A DNA stretch of 64,000 bases from contig CAWBKX010000002.1 in NCBI GenBank assembly GCA_963789565.1, positions 806,001-870,000 of the forward strand. Reading direction: 5' to 3'. The stretch is from CALAGB01 sp963789565. Lineage in GTDB: Bacteria; Chloroflexota; Chloroflexia; Thermomicrobiales; Thermomicrobiaceae. The notes beneath the pieces are model-generated. The model saw only the letters and a list, made by a program, of their open reading frames with translations, ran no database searches and had not been told where the DNA came from. Shown piece by piece: positions 51,552 to 62,425 of this stretch (position 1 is its first letter; the number at the start of each line of letters is the position of its first letter). Both the position numbers and the translations under genes were made by a program.

Positions 51552-52361
51552 TCATCCACTCGTGCGCTTGGTCGCGACCACTTCCAGGTGCGGTCGGAAC
51601 CAGACCGGCAGCCAACAGAGGGGCACGCGCCGAGCCAACGACTGCAATCGCTTGACCGGTATCTTGCGAGCCTGCGCGTCGGTGAGCGTTGGCGCCGGCA
51701 GGAAGCGGACGTCGAAACCGTGACCATTGAGCCGCTGGCGCATCTCCCCTGGTGACGACATGGACGGATGCCAGAAGTAGCTGTCGTACAGTCCACGTAA
51801 CCGGTAGTAGGGCGTCGCTGCCAATCGGTTCGGCGTCTTGATTAAATAGCGACCGCCGGGCGCGAGGACTCGAGACGCCTCGGCGATGTGACGTTCTAAA
51901 TCGGGCAAATGTTCGACGACGTCGCTGGAGAGGAGCAGATCGAACGAGCCGTCAGCGAACGGCAACAACTCAGCATCTGCACCAATCAAGCTGATTTCCG
52001 GGAGCCGGTGACGCATCTCGGCCAACGTCGTTCCGGTCAGGTCCGATCCTGTCAGCCGCGTGAATCCCAGGCGATTTAGCGCCTCGAGGGTGAATCCGCC
52101 TCCCGCACCGATCTCAAGAATACGCGTCGTCCTTGGGAGTTCCTCGATGAACGTCATCAGACCACGCGACGGATTGTATTCGCCGTAGGTGTTCGACCAT
52201 TCCGGGTAAACGTGGTCGATTTGCTCATAAAAGCGCTGGCGTACCTCGGTTGGAACCGGTTTTCCACGGTATCGATCGGCGCATTCGCGGCAGAGGAACG
52301 TTCGGCCGCGAAAGTGCTTTCCGCACAGAAGGCAGGCGCGCTCGGAACGATCAACGACCAT
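51552..52361 (-). CDS. Class I SAM methyltransferase with N-terminal zinc-binding region
   Basis: 269 residues. Zinc region CLLCGKHFRGRTFLCRECADRYRG (CxxC...CxxC), then a SAM domain with TRILEIGAGGGFTLEALNRLGF, GSDLTGTTLAEMRHRLPEI, FDLLLSSDVVEHLPDLERHI and LAPGGRYLIKTPNRLA. The end is basic with a hydrophobic SLARRVPLCWLPVWF. It overlaps the previous gene of the envelope operon by eleven bases. Substrate unknown, probably a glycan or lipid-linked sugar. Confidence 0.88.
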   Translation of the reverse strand: MVVDRSERACLLCGKHFRGRTFLCRECADRYRGKPVPTEVRQRFYEQIDHVYPEWSNTYGEYNPSRGLMTFIEELPRTTRILEIGAGGGFTLEALNRLGFTRLTGSDLTGTTLAEMRHRLPEISLIGADAELLPFADGSFDLLLSSDVVEHLPDLERHIAEASRVLAPGGRYLIKTPNRLAATPYYRLRGLYDSYFWHPSMSSPGEMRQRLNGHGFDVRFLPAPTLTDAQARKIPVKRLQSLARRVPLCWLPVWFRPHLEVVATKRTSG

Positions 52362-53709
52362 GCATCCACCTTCGCACGCCGATCACTGCGCCCCATGCCA
52401 GCATGGCGACCAGCGCCAGCAGATAGAACGTGAAGAAGACCGGATCGACGCGGACGTCGTGTGCAGCGGCGTGAGCCGCGTCGGAGATGACGCTTTCCAG
52501 CGCGACGTTGCCACGATAGCGAACGTTGAAGACCAGTCCGCCGCCTGGGCTCTGAGCGTTGCCGTCGACGACGATTGGCTGACCCCCTGCGGGGCGTATG
52601 AGCGACCAACCGACGTTCAGTGCGCGGGTACCGGGCGTCAAGTCGACACTCAGGTATCGATCCGCCGTTCCAGACTTGGCCGGGAATGATCCCACGAACG
52701 CCCGCGTGAGGGACGACCATTCGAAGTCGTCCACGTTCCCCTGGTATATCGGCGTTCCCGCCGCGAACGTCGGGCGAAAGACCATCGATCCGTCCGCCGG
52801 ATTTCCCGACTCAAAGCGCGACCCTTCCGAGTAGTTGGACTCTGGATCGTAGCGGAACGTCACGGCACTTCCGGGCGTCGACTCCGGCGAAGAGAGGGTG
52901 AAGCGATATTCCGCACCGTCCGAATCCTGAATCGGGTCAAACTGGAATGTGACATGACTGTTGTCGTGCATCTGCGATGCGTTGATCGTGGACTGGCGTA
53001 ACTGCTTTCCGCTCGACTCACCATACAGAGTCAACACAACGTCGTGCGTGTTGTCTCGCGATGGCGGAGGCAGCGCTGCGAATTGGTCGAGTGCGATATA
53101 GCCGCCCTGACCATCAGGCAATTGGACCTCGGCCCAGCCCTCAGCCGCGCCTGAAACCTTTACCTTCGTCCCACCGGCGACCTTTTCGACTAGCTTCCCA
53201 TCGACGGGGAGCGTGAGCGCGTCGATATCGGGTCCGGACTTGAGTGTCCCATCACCGGTGCCCGTGTCCGCACCGAATGTGGCCACGCGCAGCGTGATCC
53301 CATTCAAGTTCGGATAACGAGAATAAAACGTCTGGCTTATGGTCCGATCTCCGGTAAGTTCGCCGAGCCACTGGGTCTGCGCGGGCCAATCGTGAAAGGC
53401 ACTCTCCGGAAAGCGGTTGTCAACGTCAGGCGCATATCGGAGAGTCACCGTGGCGCCGCCCGTCGGATCCGGAAAGAGCGCACCGGAGTCATTGGTTGGT
53501 GGGCTCACGGCGACTGTCAAGCCATCGACGCCATCTGTGGTGGAAAGAAACGGCTGGCTGATGCTTCTGGCGGCATAGGCGTCGCCCGCGGTCTCGGGCA
53601 AGCTCGCATTGAGCACCTGAGGCACGCCACAACCCACGCTGAACATGAGAAGCGCAAACACGGCCAGACACGCGACCAATCTGGATCGAATGCCGCTACT
53701 CAACCGCAT
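52351..53709 (-). CDS. Secreted lipoprotein with bacterial SH3-like domain and C-terminal membrane helix
   Basis: 452 residues, not recognised as a whole. A signal peptide with lipobox-like LLMFSVGCG is followed by a Ser/Thr-rich beta domain. Around residues 160-205 LPVDGKLVEKVAGGTKVKVSGAAEGWAEVQLPDGQGGYI resembles an SH3b cell-wall domain. A second beta region is followed by one membrane helix (FFTFYLLALVAMLAWGAVIGV) and a short basic tail. It lies between glycosyltransferase and methyltransferase genes and overlaps both (14 and 11 bases). A role at the cell surface in assembling the glycan is inferred. Confidence 0.72.
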   Translation of the reverse strand: MRLSSGIRSRLVACLAVFALLMFSVGCGVPQVLNASLPETAGDAYAARSISQPFLSTTDGVDGLTVAVSPPTNDSGALFPDPTGGATVTLRYAPDVDNRFPESAFHDWPAQTQWLGELTGDRTISQTFYSRYPNLNGITLRVATFGADTGTGDGTLKSGPDIDALTLPVDGKLVEKVAGGTKVKVSGAAEGWAEVQLPDGQGGYIALDQFAALPPPSRDNTHDVVLTLYGESSGKQLRQSTINASQMHDNSHVTFQFDPIQDSDGAEYRFTLSSPESTPGSAVTFRYDPESNYSEGSRFESGNPADGSMVFRPTFAAGTPIYQGNVDDFEWSSLTRAFVGSFPAKSGTADRYLSVDLTPGTRALNVGWSLIRPAGGQPIVVDGNAQSPGGGLVFNVRYRGNVALESVISDAAHAAAHDVRVDPVFFTFYLLALVAMLAWGAVIGVRRWMHGR

Positions 53710-55036
53710 CGAGCACGTCTCTCGATGGCAAGCCGGAACTCGAGTTGCGCCAGTTTCGCAACACCTGGTATCCGAGCCAAAGGGACACTGCCGTGAACAG
53801 TGTTCGCACCACGCCGATAAAGACGTCGGCTGAGATGAAGGCACCCACCACGTTCATCGGACCAGGCAACGTGTTGGCGTGTTCACCAAGAACCGGCTGA
53901 AAGAGGTCCCAGGAGAGCGCTGCGCCCCACTGCAGCGCCAGCAATCCCAGCAACAGAATTTGAACCGCGTGGGTGAGGATTAGTCGACTGTCCTGATAGA
54001 TGGCCAGAATGAGAAACGGCACGACCCAGATAGCGTATTGCGGATTGAAATAGGTGAAGGCAAACAGGACAAGCATGACGGCTGATGCGATCGGTACATA
54101 GGCGCTCATTTGCCCGTCCGCGAAGTGAACGAACCACAGGAAGAGCATGGAGTAGGCGAAGGGGAAGATGAAGAGGCTGTCGCCACCGCCTACGTCGACA
54201 CTCATATCGAAGAGATATTCGATGTGCGGGTAGCGATTGATCAGCGCGAATGTCGGACTGGTACCGGTGGCCGCGATGACCGAGACCTCGATCACCAGCC
54301 AGAATCCGATCAAGCCACCAAGCAGGAGGTAGAGCTCGCGCCTCGTTCGTCGAAAGGCGAAGGCATAAAACGGCGCCAGGAACGCCGGAAAGAAGCGCGC
54401 GGCGGAGCCCAATCCGAGCAATGCCACGCCGAGGTAACGGCGCCCTTGCAAAGCGAACAGTGTCGAGAGCATGACGATCGCGATCGAGATTGAATCGTGG
54501 CGACCGAAGACGGCGCTTACGAAGATCACGATCGGGTTGAGCAGCCAGAGGGCGAGGATTCGTCGCCGCCAGAGTGGCTCGACCAGCTTTGTCATCACGT
54601 AGCCGGTGCACAGATCGGCCGCCAGATACGGCAGCTTCATGAGAAAGAGCGCTCGTGCCAGGTGCGGATACGCCAGGAAGCGAGTCAGGTCGTCCGGCTG
54701 CACGCCCACGCCAATGTCCCCAGCCGTCGGGGACCATATCCCATGTGAATTGGGCAACAACGGCTGAATCAGCGCAAACCAGGCGTTATGCGCCAACTGA
54801 ATGACGATCTGACTACTGAATGAGAACCAGTGTCCGGTCGAGACCGCGTCGTAGGAACGCGAATAGATCGAGTAGATATCTGAATGGACCGTGAAGGGAA
54901 TGAGCACAAGGCGGATGAGAATACCGGCAATCCAGACGGGAGCCAGATTTGATGTAACTGCCGAGCGCAGCCAGGAGAAACGCGACGTTGGTTTCACGGT
55001 CACGTCCGCGGTCGTCGTGGTCACGCGAGCGCCCAT
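53696..55036 (-). CDS. Integral membrane glycosyltransferase (GT87/GT-C, polyprenol-phosphate mannosyltransferase-like)
   Basis: 446 residues with about ten membrane helices. Early short loop LVLIPFTVHSDIYSIYSRSYDAV carries the acidic residue expected in a GT-C first loop (HSD), and FFPAFLAPFYAFAFRRTRRELY plus YFNPQYAIWVVPFLILAI are typical of the DUF2029/GT87 family, which uses a lipid-linked sugar outside the membrane. ATG 55036 overlaps the end of the previous gene by 16 bases; GTG 55024 (GTGA overlap) is an alternative. Its end overlaps the next gene by 14 bases. Sugar unknown. Confidence 0.85.
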   Translation of the reverse strand: MGARVTTTTADVTVKPTSRFSWLRSAVTSNLAPVWIAGILIRLVLIPFTVHSDIYSIYSRSYDAVSTGHWFSFSSQIVIQLAHNAWFALIQPLLPNSHGIWSPTAGDIGVGVQPDDLTRFLAYPHLARALFLMKLPYLAADLCTGYVMTKLVEPLWRRRILALWLLNPIVIFVSAVFGRHDSISIAIVMLSTLFALQGRRYLGVALLGLGSAARFFPAFLAPFYAFAFRRTRRELYLLLGGLIGFWLVIEVSVIAATGTSPTFALINRYPHIEYLFDMSVDVGGGDSLFIFPFAYSMLFLWFVHFADGQMSAYVPIASAVMLVLFAFTYFNPQYAIWVVPFLILAIYQDSRLILTHAVQILLLGLLALQWGAALSWDLFQPVLGEHANTLPGPMNVVGAFISADVFIGVVRTLFTAVSLWLGYQVLRNWRNSSSGLPSRDVLDAVE

Positions 55037-55986
55037 CGCCGCAGGCGAATGGCGGCAAGAACGATTGGAAGCGCTACGAGCAATGCCGCCCGATGCAGGA
55101 TGGCCGCCGCCAGAATGGCGGCGACAGGCAACGCGAGAACTCCGGCGACTCCGGCCATGGCGCCCTCGCGGAATCCGATGCCGCCGGGCATCGGAGAGAT
55201 CAGCCCGATGAGGAGCGGCAGGTTGCTGATCAGGATCAGGGCCGACAGTCCGAGAGATACGCCGAGCGCCTTGGCCGCCAGCCAGATGGCCAGTGTGTCG
55301 AGAACCCAGCGCGCGGCCGTGAACCCGATAACGGGGACGCGTAACGAGCGATCCCGCGCCAACAGCCGGGCGGCCTCCATCAGATTCACCGCAAACCGTC
55401 GACCGAAGCGCCATACGACAAACAGACTACCTGCGGCGACGATGAATACGGAGAGCACCGCGACTGCCAGCACGCCGACCGAAGGCGCGTCGAGACGGTC
55501 GAAGATCTCCCGGCTGATGACCGGCCCAGCCAGGATCAGTCCGGCAACCGTCCCGATGAGCAGAGCCAACGCATCCACGACCTGCTCGACGGCGAGGGTT
55601 GGGACCGAGCGCCCCAGACCAATGCCGTACATCTGGCGCGCCAGTAAGCCTTTGGCCGGCGACCAGAGATAACCGGGCGCCGCGTAGTTGATCATGGTCG
55701 AAGTAATGGTCAGATCGAGGGCCGATTCCAGGGACAGTTCGTGATCCAGCGATCGCAGCATGATCTGCCAACGTCGGGCGTGCACGATCGGTAACGCACA
55801 TCCAACCGCCAGGAGCGGACCCGCCAGCCACCAGTCGGCGCCGGAGAAGGCGTCGATCATGTTGCCCATCTCGCCCGTCAGGACGAGGGCAAGCACCCCG
55901 AGGGCAACCGAGATCCATACGATCAGCGGCATCAAACGCCGCGCTCCGAGTGGACGTCGACTCGTGGCAGCGTTGTCGGCAGTCAT
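55021..55986 (-). CDS. Flippase-like membrane protein, UPF0104/lysylphosphatidylglycerol-synthase TM family (copy 2)
   Basis: 321 residues, about eight membrane segments. Family blocks are ALPIVHARRWQIMLRSLD, TMINYAAPGYLWSPAKGLLARQMYGI and LISPMPGGIGFREGAMAGV, the last with the conserved PGGIG. It belongs with the paralog at 10856-11911. Its location between a GT4 and a GT-C gene, with an ATGA start/stop overlap to the former, suggests it moves a lipid-linked sugar across the membrane. Confidence 0.88.
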   Translation of the reverse strand: MTADNAATSRRPLGARRLMPLIVWISVALGVLALVLTGEMGNMIDAFSGADWWLAGPLLAVGCALPIVHARRWQIMLRSLDHELSLESALDLTITSTMINYAAPGYLWSPAKGLLARQMYGIGLGRSVPTLAVEQVVDALALLIGTVAGLILAGPVISREIFDRLDAPSVGVLAVAVLSVFIVAAGSLFVVWRFGRRFAVNLMEAARLLARDRSLRVPVIGFTAARWVLDTLAIWLAAKALGVSLGLSALILISNLPLLIGLISPMPGGIGFREGAMAGVAGVLALPVAAILAAAILHRAALLVALPIVLAAIRLRRWALA

Positions 55987-57167
55987 GCCGTCACCTCGCC
56001 CGTATCGGGCACTGGCTCGCCGATGAGGCCATCGACGACACGTGCAAGTCGAGCGGCTTGAACGTCGATTGATGCTGTACCCATGTAGCGCGCGCGGGCC
56101 GCGGATCCGAGTCGATCCCTCAGCACTGGATCTCGCAATCGACGAATGGCATCTGCCAACGCCTCCGGATCGGCTGGTGGGATCAACAGAGCAGATTCGC
56201 CGTCGCGCAGCAGTTCGCGTGCTGCGGCGGAATCGCGCGTAACGATGGCCGCGCCCATGACCATGGCTTGGAATACCTTGTTGGGAACGACCCGACCCGC
56301 TTTGGCGGTCTCGCCAAAAATGCCAAGCACGACGTCTGCTCGCGCAATCTCAAATGGCAGTTGTCGATACGGCAGGTTTGGCGTGAAAGTGACATTCTCG
56401 AGGTGCAGTTCATCCGCCAGCGATTTCACGGCATCCAGAACCTGACCGGTGCCCACAATCTCGATCGTGACGTCCTGGTCTGCATGCAGCAGGTGCGCCG
56501 CGCGCACGATGGTGTCGACGCCTTGCAGCGGAATCATGTTGCCATAGAACAAGACCCGAAGACTCGAATCAATGTGCCGCTCAACAGGGACAATACCCCG
56601 AGGCCGAAAGACCGAGTTGTCCGCGCCAACCGGAACGAGATGCAGTCTTGACTCTGATACCCCGAAGTGAGACACGAGAAAATGCCCATTCTCGGCCGTG
56701 TCGACCAACACAGCGTTGCCGACCCTGAGCGAGAGACGATCAACGAGGCGAATCGCACGCCCCAACATGCTTCCGGGCTGGACGCGGCGCCGATCTTCAA
56801 TAACCGTATCGGTCAGGGTGACGAGTGGGTTGAAGAGGATTGGCTTGCCGAAAAGTCGAGCGAGAGGTCCAAGGACCAACGCATCAAGCTGACCGATATA
56901 GCCGAAGACGACCAGATCAACACCATCGCGCGCTCGAATCAACTGCCAGGACAACGAGAGGTAGGCCGAGCACAATCGCAGGGCGAGCATCGCGAGCTTT
57001 GCCGGGGAAGCGATCAACGCCGATTTATCGCCGCCGCTGGTCCACACAGCTCGGTGGATTTCGCAGACGTCGTGGCCAGCGCGACGCATCGCCGCGATCA
57101 CGATGACGTTGCGCGGATAATCTCGTTCGTAGGTGCCGATGTACAGGATGCGTTTCGGTCGTTGCAC
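55983..57167 (-). CDS. Family 4 glycosyltransferase
   Basis: About 394 residues, GT-B fold. N-terminal RILYIGTYERDYPRNVIVIAAMRRAGHDV; C-terminal domain SSLRVLFYGNMIPLQGVDTIVRAAHLL, VTIEIVGTGQ, NVTFTPNLPYRQLPFEIARADVVLGIF and the E-x7-E region ending in GRVVPNKVFQAMVMGAAIVTRDSAAARELL. Transfers sugar from a nucleotide donor in the cytoplasm. GTG 57167 has GAGGA seven bases upstream; ATG 57197 would add ten residues. First gene of the five-gene overlapping envelope operon (57167 to 51552). Confidence 0.9.
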   Translation of the reverse strand: MQRPKRILYIGTYERDYPRNVIVIAAMRRAGHDVCEIHRAVWTSGGDKSALIASPAKLAMLALRLCSAYLSLSWQLIRARDGVDLVVFGYIGQLDALVLGPLARLFGKPILFNPLVTLTDTVIEDRRRVQPGSMLGRAIRLVDRLSLRVGNAVLVDTAENGHFLVSHFGVSESRLHLVPVGADNSVFRPRGIVPVERHIDSSLRVLFYGNMIPLQGVDTIVRAAHLLHADQDVTIEIVGTGQVLDAVKSLADELHLENVTFTPNLPYRQLPFEIARADVVLGIFGETAKAGRVVPNKVFQAMVMGAAIVTRDSAAARELLRDGESALLIPPADPEALADAIRRLRDPVLRDRLGSAARARYMGTASIDVQAARLARVVDGLIGEPVPDTGEVTA

Positions 57168-57289
57168 CGAAGATCCTCGTCCCCCGAGTCGTTCCATCTC
57201 GGAGATTATACGAGGATCACGCCGCGCGCCCGAACTGGTGCGATTCAGTTCGTGGGTGGAATGTCATCTTCGACGGAGATGCTCAGTGA

Positions 57290-57526
57290 TTAGCTCGCGT
57301 CACTTCGTCCTGTTGAGCGCATGCGCGGTTTGGATCGCTTCCCTCGTCCATAGTGGGGCCAGCCGTCACCTTGAAGCTGATTCGTGCGGAGGCGCCAGCG
57401 CGTGAAGCGCAAACGATCGATTTCGGTTGGGTCAAGCCCGGCATCGAGCAGCCTGGCCAATTCGGCTCCGGTGATGTCCAGCGGCTCTCGACCGACATCA
57501 TTGATTCGTTCGAATTCCTTCTCCAT
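57290..57526 (-). CDS. Small hypothetical protein, 78 residues
   Basis: Not recognised. The first ~55 residues (MEKEFERINDVGREPLDITG then AELARLLDAGLDPTEIDRLRFTRWRL) are acidic-helical and look like a real protein; the end is basic and low-complexity. AGGA lies nine bases before the ATG. It may be a stress-response or DNA-associated protein, but this is a guess. Confidence 0.4.
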   Translation of the reverse strand: MEKEFERINDVGREPLDITGAELARLLDAGLDPTEIDRLRFTRWRLRTNQLQGDGWPHYGRGKRSKPRMRSTGRSDAS

Positions 57527-57761
57527 CGCTCAGTCCTGTTCGTTTCGTGAGCCATCGGCAATGGCAAGAATCAGTTCGTCTGTTGTTGTCGGATATGCCG
57601 GTCTCGATTGGATCAATCCGCGGTAGGTTTTACGGCCATGGGTGGGGACCAGATTCGGCCGTTGACTACCTGATTCATAAACGCAGGTTCAGTGCCGGAA
57701 GTCAGAGCCGCGAAGGACCACTCGAAGCGTGAACCGATGACAAATTGGAGCGGCAATGGAG

Positions 57762-57789
57762 AGGGGCGCGGTCGAATGACCGCGCCCCT
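57762..57789 (-). terminator. groESL terminator
   Basis: AGGGGCGCGGTC (57762-57773) pairs with GACCGCGCCCCT (57778-57789), loop GAAT. No T-run on the minus strand, so it may be rho-assisted. Confidence 0.65.
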
Positions 57790-57815
57790 TGGATCTGTCG
57801 TGATTTAGCGACGGA

Positions 57816-59441
<1,626 letters not shown>

Positions 59442-59506
59442 TTCTCCAACCCTCCTCTTGGCGTGCGTATGGGCAGCCAAGAATTGATATGACTAATACG
59501 AAAAAG

Positions 59507-59812
59507 CTACTCGTTCACGATCGCGAGAATGTCTTTCTCGCTCAGGATCAAGAATTCGTCCTCATCCAACTTCAGTTCGGTGCCCGCGTACTTGGCGAAG
59601 AGGACCGTGTCGCCGGCTTTGACGTCCATCGGCTGCCGGGTGCCGTCCTCATTGAGCTTGCCAGCGCCGACCGCGATCACTTCGCCGCGCTGTGGCTTCT
59701 CTTTGGCCGTATCCGGGAGGACGATCCCACTCTTGGTCGTCTCTTCCCGCTGCATTGGCCGGACCAGCACGCGATCGCTGAGTGGCCTGATTTTGCCGTT
59801 GCTGGATGCCAT
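59507..59812 (-). CDS. groES: 10 kDa co-chaperonin GroES
   Basis: 101 residues. It caps GroEL. Block IRPLSDRVLVRPMQREETTKSGIVLPDTAKEKPQRGEVIAVGAG is the family signature with the mobile loop (EETTKSGIVLPD), and VLFAKYAGTELKLDEDEFLILSEKDILAIV ends the fold. It has a slightly longer N-terminus than E. coli GroES. First gene of the operon under CIRCE control. Confidence 0.97.
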   Translation of the reverse strand: MASSNGKIRPLSDRVLVRPMQREETTKSGIVLPDTAKEKPQRGEVIAVGAGKLNEDGTRQPMDVKAGDTVLFAKYAGTELKLDEDEFLILSEKDILAIVNE

Positions 59813-59888
59813 CCTGTCGGAACCTCCCTCGATACACGCAACGGGGCGATCCCGTTGCTTGCATTTCCACTTGCCTACCTGGCTTGAG

Positions 59889-59915
59889 TTAGCACTCTCA
59901 GATCGAGAGTGCTAA
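59889..59915. promoter_or_regulatory. CIRCE element (HrcA operator) of groESL
   Basis: TTAGCACTC (59889-59897), nine-base spacer, GAGTGCTAA (59907-59915), a perfect inverted repeat matching the CIRCE consensus. It lies between the promoter and groES on the minus strand, so HrcA should repress without heat stress. Confidence 0.97.
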
Positions 59916-59923
59916 CACTGCGT

Positions 59924-59952
59924 ATCTTAGCCAAGGCGTGCGCAAGTTGCAA
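59924..59952 (-). promoter_or_regulatory. groESL promoter
   Basis: On the minus strand TTGCAA (59952-59947), 17-base spacer, TAAGAT (59929-59924), immediately before CIRCE. Confidence 0.7.
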
Positions 59953-60127
59953 GAGGTTCGTCACGAAATTTGAGTTTGTGCACGGAACGTCGGACAGTGC
60001 GCCATGCAGAGACAGGCATTCGATGGACCGGGATTCGCGACCCATCGTGCATAATTCCGGCGAGAATGTGCAGAGCGCTCTTCTTCCGAATCTGATTATG
60101 CTACGTCCAGTAGCCAAGGGGGCATGA

Positions 60128-61297
60128 GTGAATCGTCATTTTGCGGGACGCGTGCTCGAAATGCAGCCGTCACCAACCGTGGCGGTCTCGGACGCCGTTC
60201 GAACGTTGCGGCAACAGGGTAAGGACGTCATCGACCTGGGTGGTGGCGAGCCCGATTTTCCCACACCGGAGCACGTCTGCCGCGCGGCCATCCAGGCGCT
60301 GCAGGCGGGCGACACCCATTACGTCGCCAGCGCGGGGACGATCCCACTGCGTACCGCCATCGCCAACAAGCTGAAGACGGACAATCAGGTCGATGTGGAT
60401 GTCAACTCGATCATCGTGACGCCAGGTGCCAAGTCAGCGCTCTTCTCATCGGTCCTGGCGCTAGTCGAGGCCGGGGATGAGGTGGTCATGTTCGACCCAG
60501 GCTGGGTCTCCTACGAGCCGATGGCTCGCGTCGCTGGTGCCGGTACCGTGCGCATCTCGCTCGATCCTGCTGAAAACTACCGCATCAGTAAGGCAGCAAT
60601 CGAGCCGCATCTCACCCCGAACAGCCGCCTGATGATCGTCAACACCCCCAACAATCCGACCGGCCGCATGCTGACGCGTGACGAACTGACGGCCATCGCC
60701 GAAATCGCGATTGATCGCGACATGATCGTCATCTCCGACGAGATCTACGAGAAGATCAACTACGACGGTAACGTCCACGTCAGCATCGGATCGCTCCCAG
60801 GGATGGCGGAGCGCACACTCACCGTCAACGGATTCTCGAAAGCATATGCGATGACAGGGTGGCGCCTCGGCTACGTCGCTGGTCCGCTCGACATCATGCG
60901 CCAGGTCGCCAAGATTCACAGCCATTCCGTGACCTGCGCCAGTTCATTCGGGCAAGCTGGAGCGGTGGCCGCGCTTGAGGGGCCGCAAGACTTCATCGAC
61001 TCGATGGTCGAGGCGTGGGATCGGCGACGGCACTTGATCTCCTCCGGCCTGAACCACATTCCAGGGTTCCGCTGCCCGCTTCCCGAGGGCGCCTTCTACG
61101 CGCTGCCGGACGTCTCGGGGACTGGACTCGATGGCGGAGACGTCGCCAAGCGGCTTATCGATGAGGCGGGCGTGGGCGTCACTCCTGGGGCCGCATTTGG
61201 TGATGTCACGCGCAACCACATCCGCCTGAGCTTCGCGAACTCCGACGACTCGATTGAATCATCAATCGAGCGGATTCGTCGTACGTTCTCTGCCTGA
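60128..61297 (+). CDS. Class I pyridoxal-phosphate aminotransferase (aspartate aminotransferase-like)
   Basis: 389 residues, fold type I. N-terminal VLEMQPSPTVAVSDAVRTLRQQGKDVIDLGGGEPDFPTPEHV, IVNTPNNPTGRMLTRDEL and ISDEIYEKINYDG are aspartate-transaminase (subgroup Ib) hallmarks; the PLP lysine is in VNGFSKAYAMTGWRLGY. C-terminal NHIRLSFANSDDSIESSIERI is the substrate Arg region. It likely moves amino groups between aspartate and 2-oxoglutarate or acts on related substrates. GTG 60128 with AGGGGG six bases upstream. Confidence 0.93.
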   Translation: MNRHFAGRVLEMQPSPTVAVSDAVRTLRQQGKDVIDLGGGEPDFPTPEHVCRAAIQALQAGDTHYVASAGTIPLRTAIANKLKTDNQVDVDVNSIIVTPGAKSALFSSVLALVEAGDEVVMFDPGWVSYEPMARVAGAGTVRISLDPAENYRISKAAIEPHLTPNSRLMIVNTPNNPTGRMLTRDELTAIAEIAIDRDMIVISDEIYEKINYDGNVHVSIGSLPGMAERTLTVNGFSKAYAMTGWRLGYVAGPLDIMRQVAKIHSHSVTCASSFGQAGAVAALEGPQDFIDSMVEAWDRRRHLISSGLNHIPGFRCPLPEGAFYALPDVSGTGLDGGDVAKRLIDEAGVGVTPGAAFGDVTRNHIRLSFANSDDSIESSIERIRRTFSA

Positions 61298-61384
61298 GGC
61301 TTGGACAATCGTGAGTAAGTCGACAGCATAGCGGCCGTCATCCTGGCCCCTGGCCCGTCCGCACGGTAGGGGCCTCTGTCGTCT

Positions 61385-61432
61385 CCCTTTTCCTGTTCGG
61401 ACGGGAGAAGGGCCGGGGATGAGGGCCGCACT
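61385..61432. repeat. Degenerate palindromic intergenic repeat (second copy)
   Basis: CTCCCTTTTCC...GGGAGAAGGG and GGGGATGAGGGCC match the style of the element at 4545-4695, between converging genes. No other copy is complete. Confidence 0.45.
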
Positions 61433-61444
61433 TCTCGCCTCCGC

Positions 61445-62272
61445 TTACAGGCCGCTCATACGAATGACTTCGACGCCACTCTCTTCCAGTTTGGTAACAA
61501 ATGGGTTGATGCCAATCATGTCGCTGGAGATGTGTCCGCTGACGATAAGGTTCCCCTTGGTGTCGTTGCGCAGGCGGGTCGCCTCCTCCGGATTGACGTG
61601 GATGTAGAGAACGGTGTTGATGCCGGCGTCGAAGTAGGCTTTGGCGACCGGATAGCCGCCATTTGTTCCCGCACCGTGCACCACCGCGATCCGCCCCAGC
61701 TTGCGATCGACAGCGCCGACCGGCACCATGATGCGCGTCTGTGCTTCGGCAAATTCCGGCATCTGATTGAGCGCGTCGATGGCGTCCTGAACGAGTGGAT
61801 CGCGATCTAACGTTTCGAGATGGGTGTGAATCATTTCGACCATCATGCGTCGCCCGACCTCGTCGAGCGGAAGATGCACGTTCAGAAAGGGCATCTCCAA
61901 CAATCGTGCGACCGACGGGACGTGATCGAAGTTTTGCGCCTGAGACAGCAGAATCGCGCGCGTCATCAGCGTCTGTATCGCATCCCGGGCGGATGGAGTA
62001 GGCACCCCGTGCTCGACCATCAATTCGACATGCCGCGTGAGTACCTCTGGAAAATTGAGTCGAGCTGAACCGCCCGCTGGATGATGGGCGATCACGCCGT
62101 CACACCCCAGCTGTTTCGCGAGCAATAACTCGGCCGCACCGACGTCGATGCCAAACATGACCCGTTTGAGCTCGGTGCCCTCGACGTACACGGCACTGTC
62201 CGCGGGAGCGCGGTGCATTTCCGCCATCTCCAACGCCAGGGCCATAATCTCGTCGGTTCCCAATCCAGGCAT
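61445..62272 (-). CDS. NIF3/DUF34-like protein (putative metal-binding)
   Basis: 275 residues. A block VMFGIDVGAAELLLAKQLGCDGVIAHHPAGG resembles the NIF3-family metal site (HHP), and a C-terminal IAVVHGAGTNGGYPVAKAYFDAGINTVLYIHV with LIVSGHISSDMIGIN could be the second metal half. The family is universal, forms dinuclear-metal hexamers and has no settled role, although links to GTP-cyclohydrolase-like metabolism and repair have been proposed. Assignment is by pattern only and moderately sure. ATG 62272 has GGGAGG four bases upstream; a start at 62299 lacks an SD. Confidence 0.6.
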   Translation of the reverse strand: MPGLGTDEIMALALEMAEMHRAPADSAVYVEGTELKRVMFGIDVGAAELLLAKQLGCDGVIAHHPAGGSARLNFPEVLTRHVELMVEHGVPTPSARDAIQTLMTRAILLSQAQNFDHVPSVARLLEMPFLNVHLPLDEVGRRMMVEMIHTHLETLDRDPLVQDAIDALNQMPEFAEAQTRIMVPVGAVDRKLGRIAVVHGAGTNGGYPVAKAYFDAGINTVLYIHVNPEEATRLRNDTKGNLIVSGHISSDMIGINPFVTKLEESGVEVIRMSGL

Positions 62273-62425
62273 CGATCCTCCCAACGGGCTGTCCAACATG
62301 TGTCGCTCTCAAAATCGTGTTTTGCCGCCTCGTATCTTCGCACGGATGCGGAAACTGAGCACGCCAAAGAGCTCGCTGGGCGGCGGCTTGCCGCGCGCGA
62401 GCCCGGAATATGACGCGAGCTTCAG

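Larger units (their letters stand above)
57198..57815. other. Intergenic region between the GT operon and groEL, with one possible small gene
   Basis: 618 bases. A 78-codon frame on the minus strand (57290-57526) looks coding; the rest holds the groEL terminator (57762-57789). Nothing else is evident. Confidence 0.45.
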
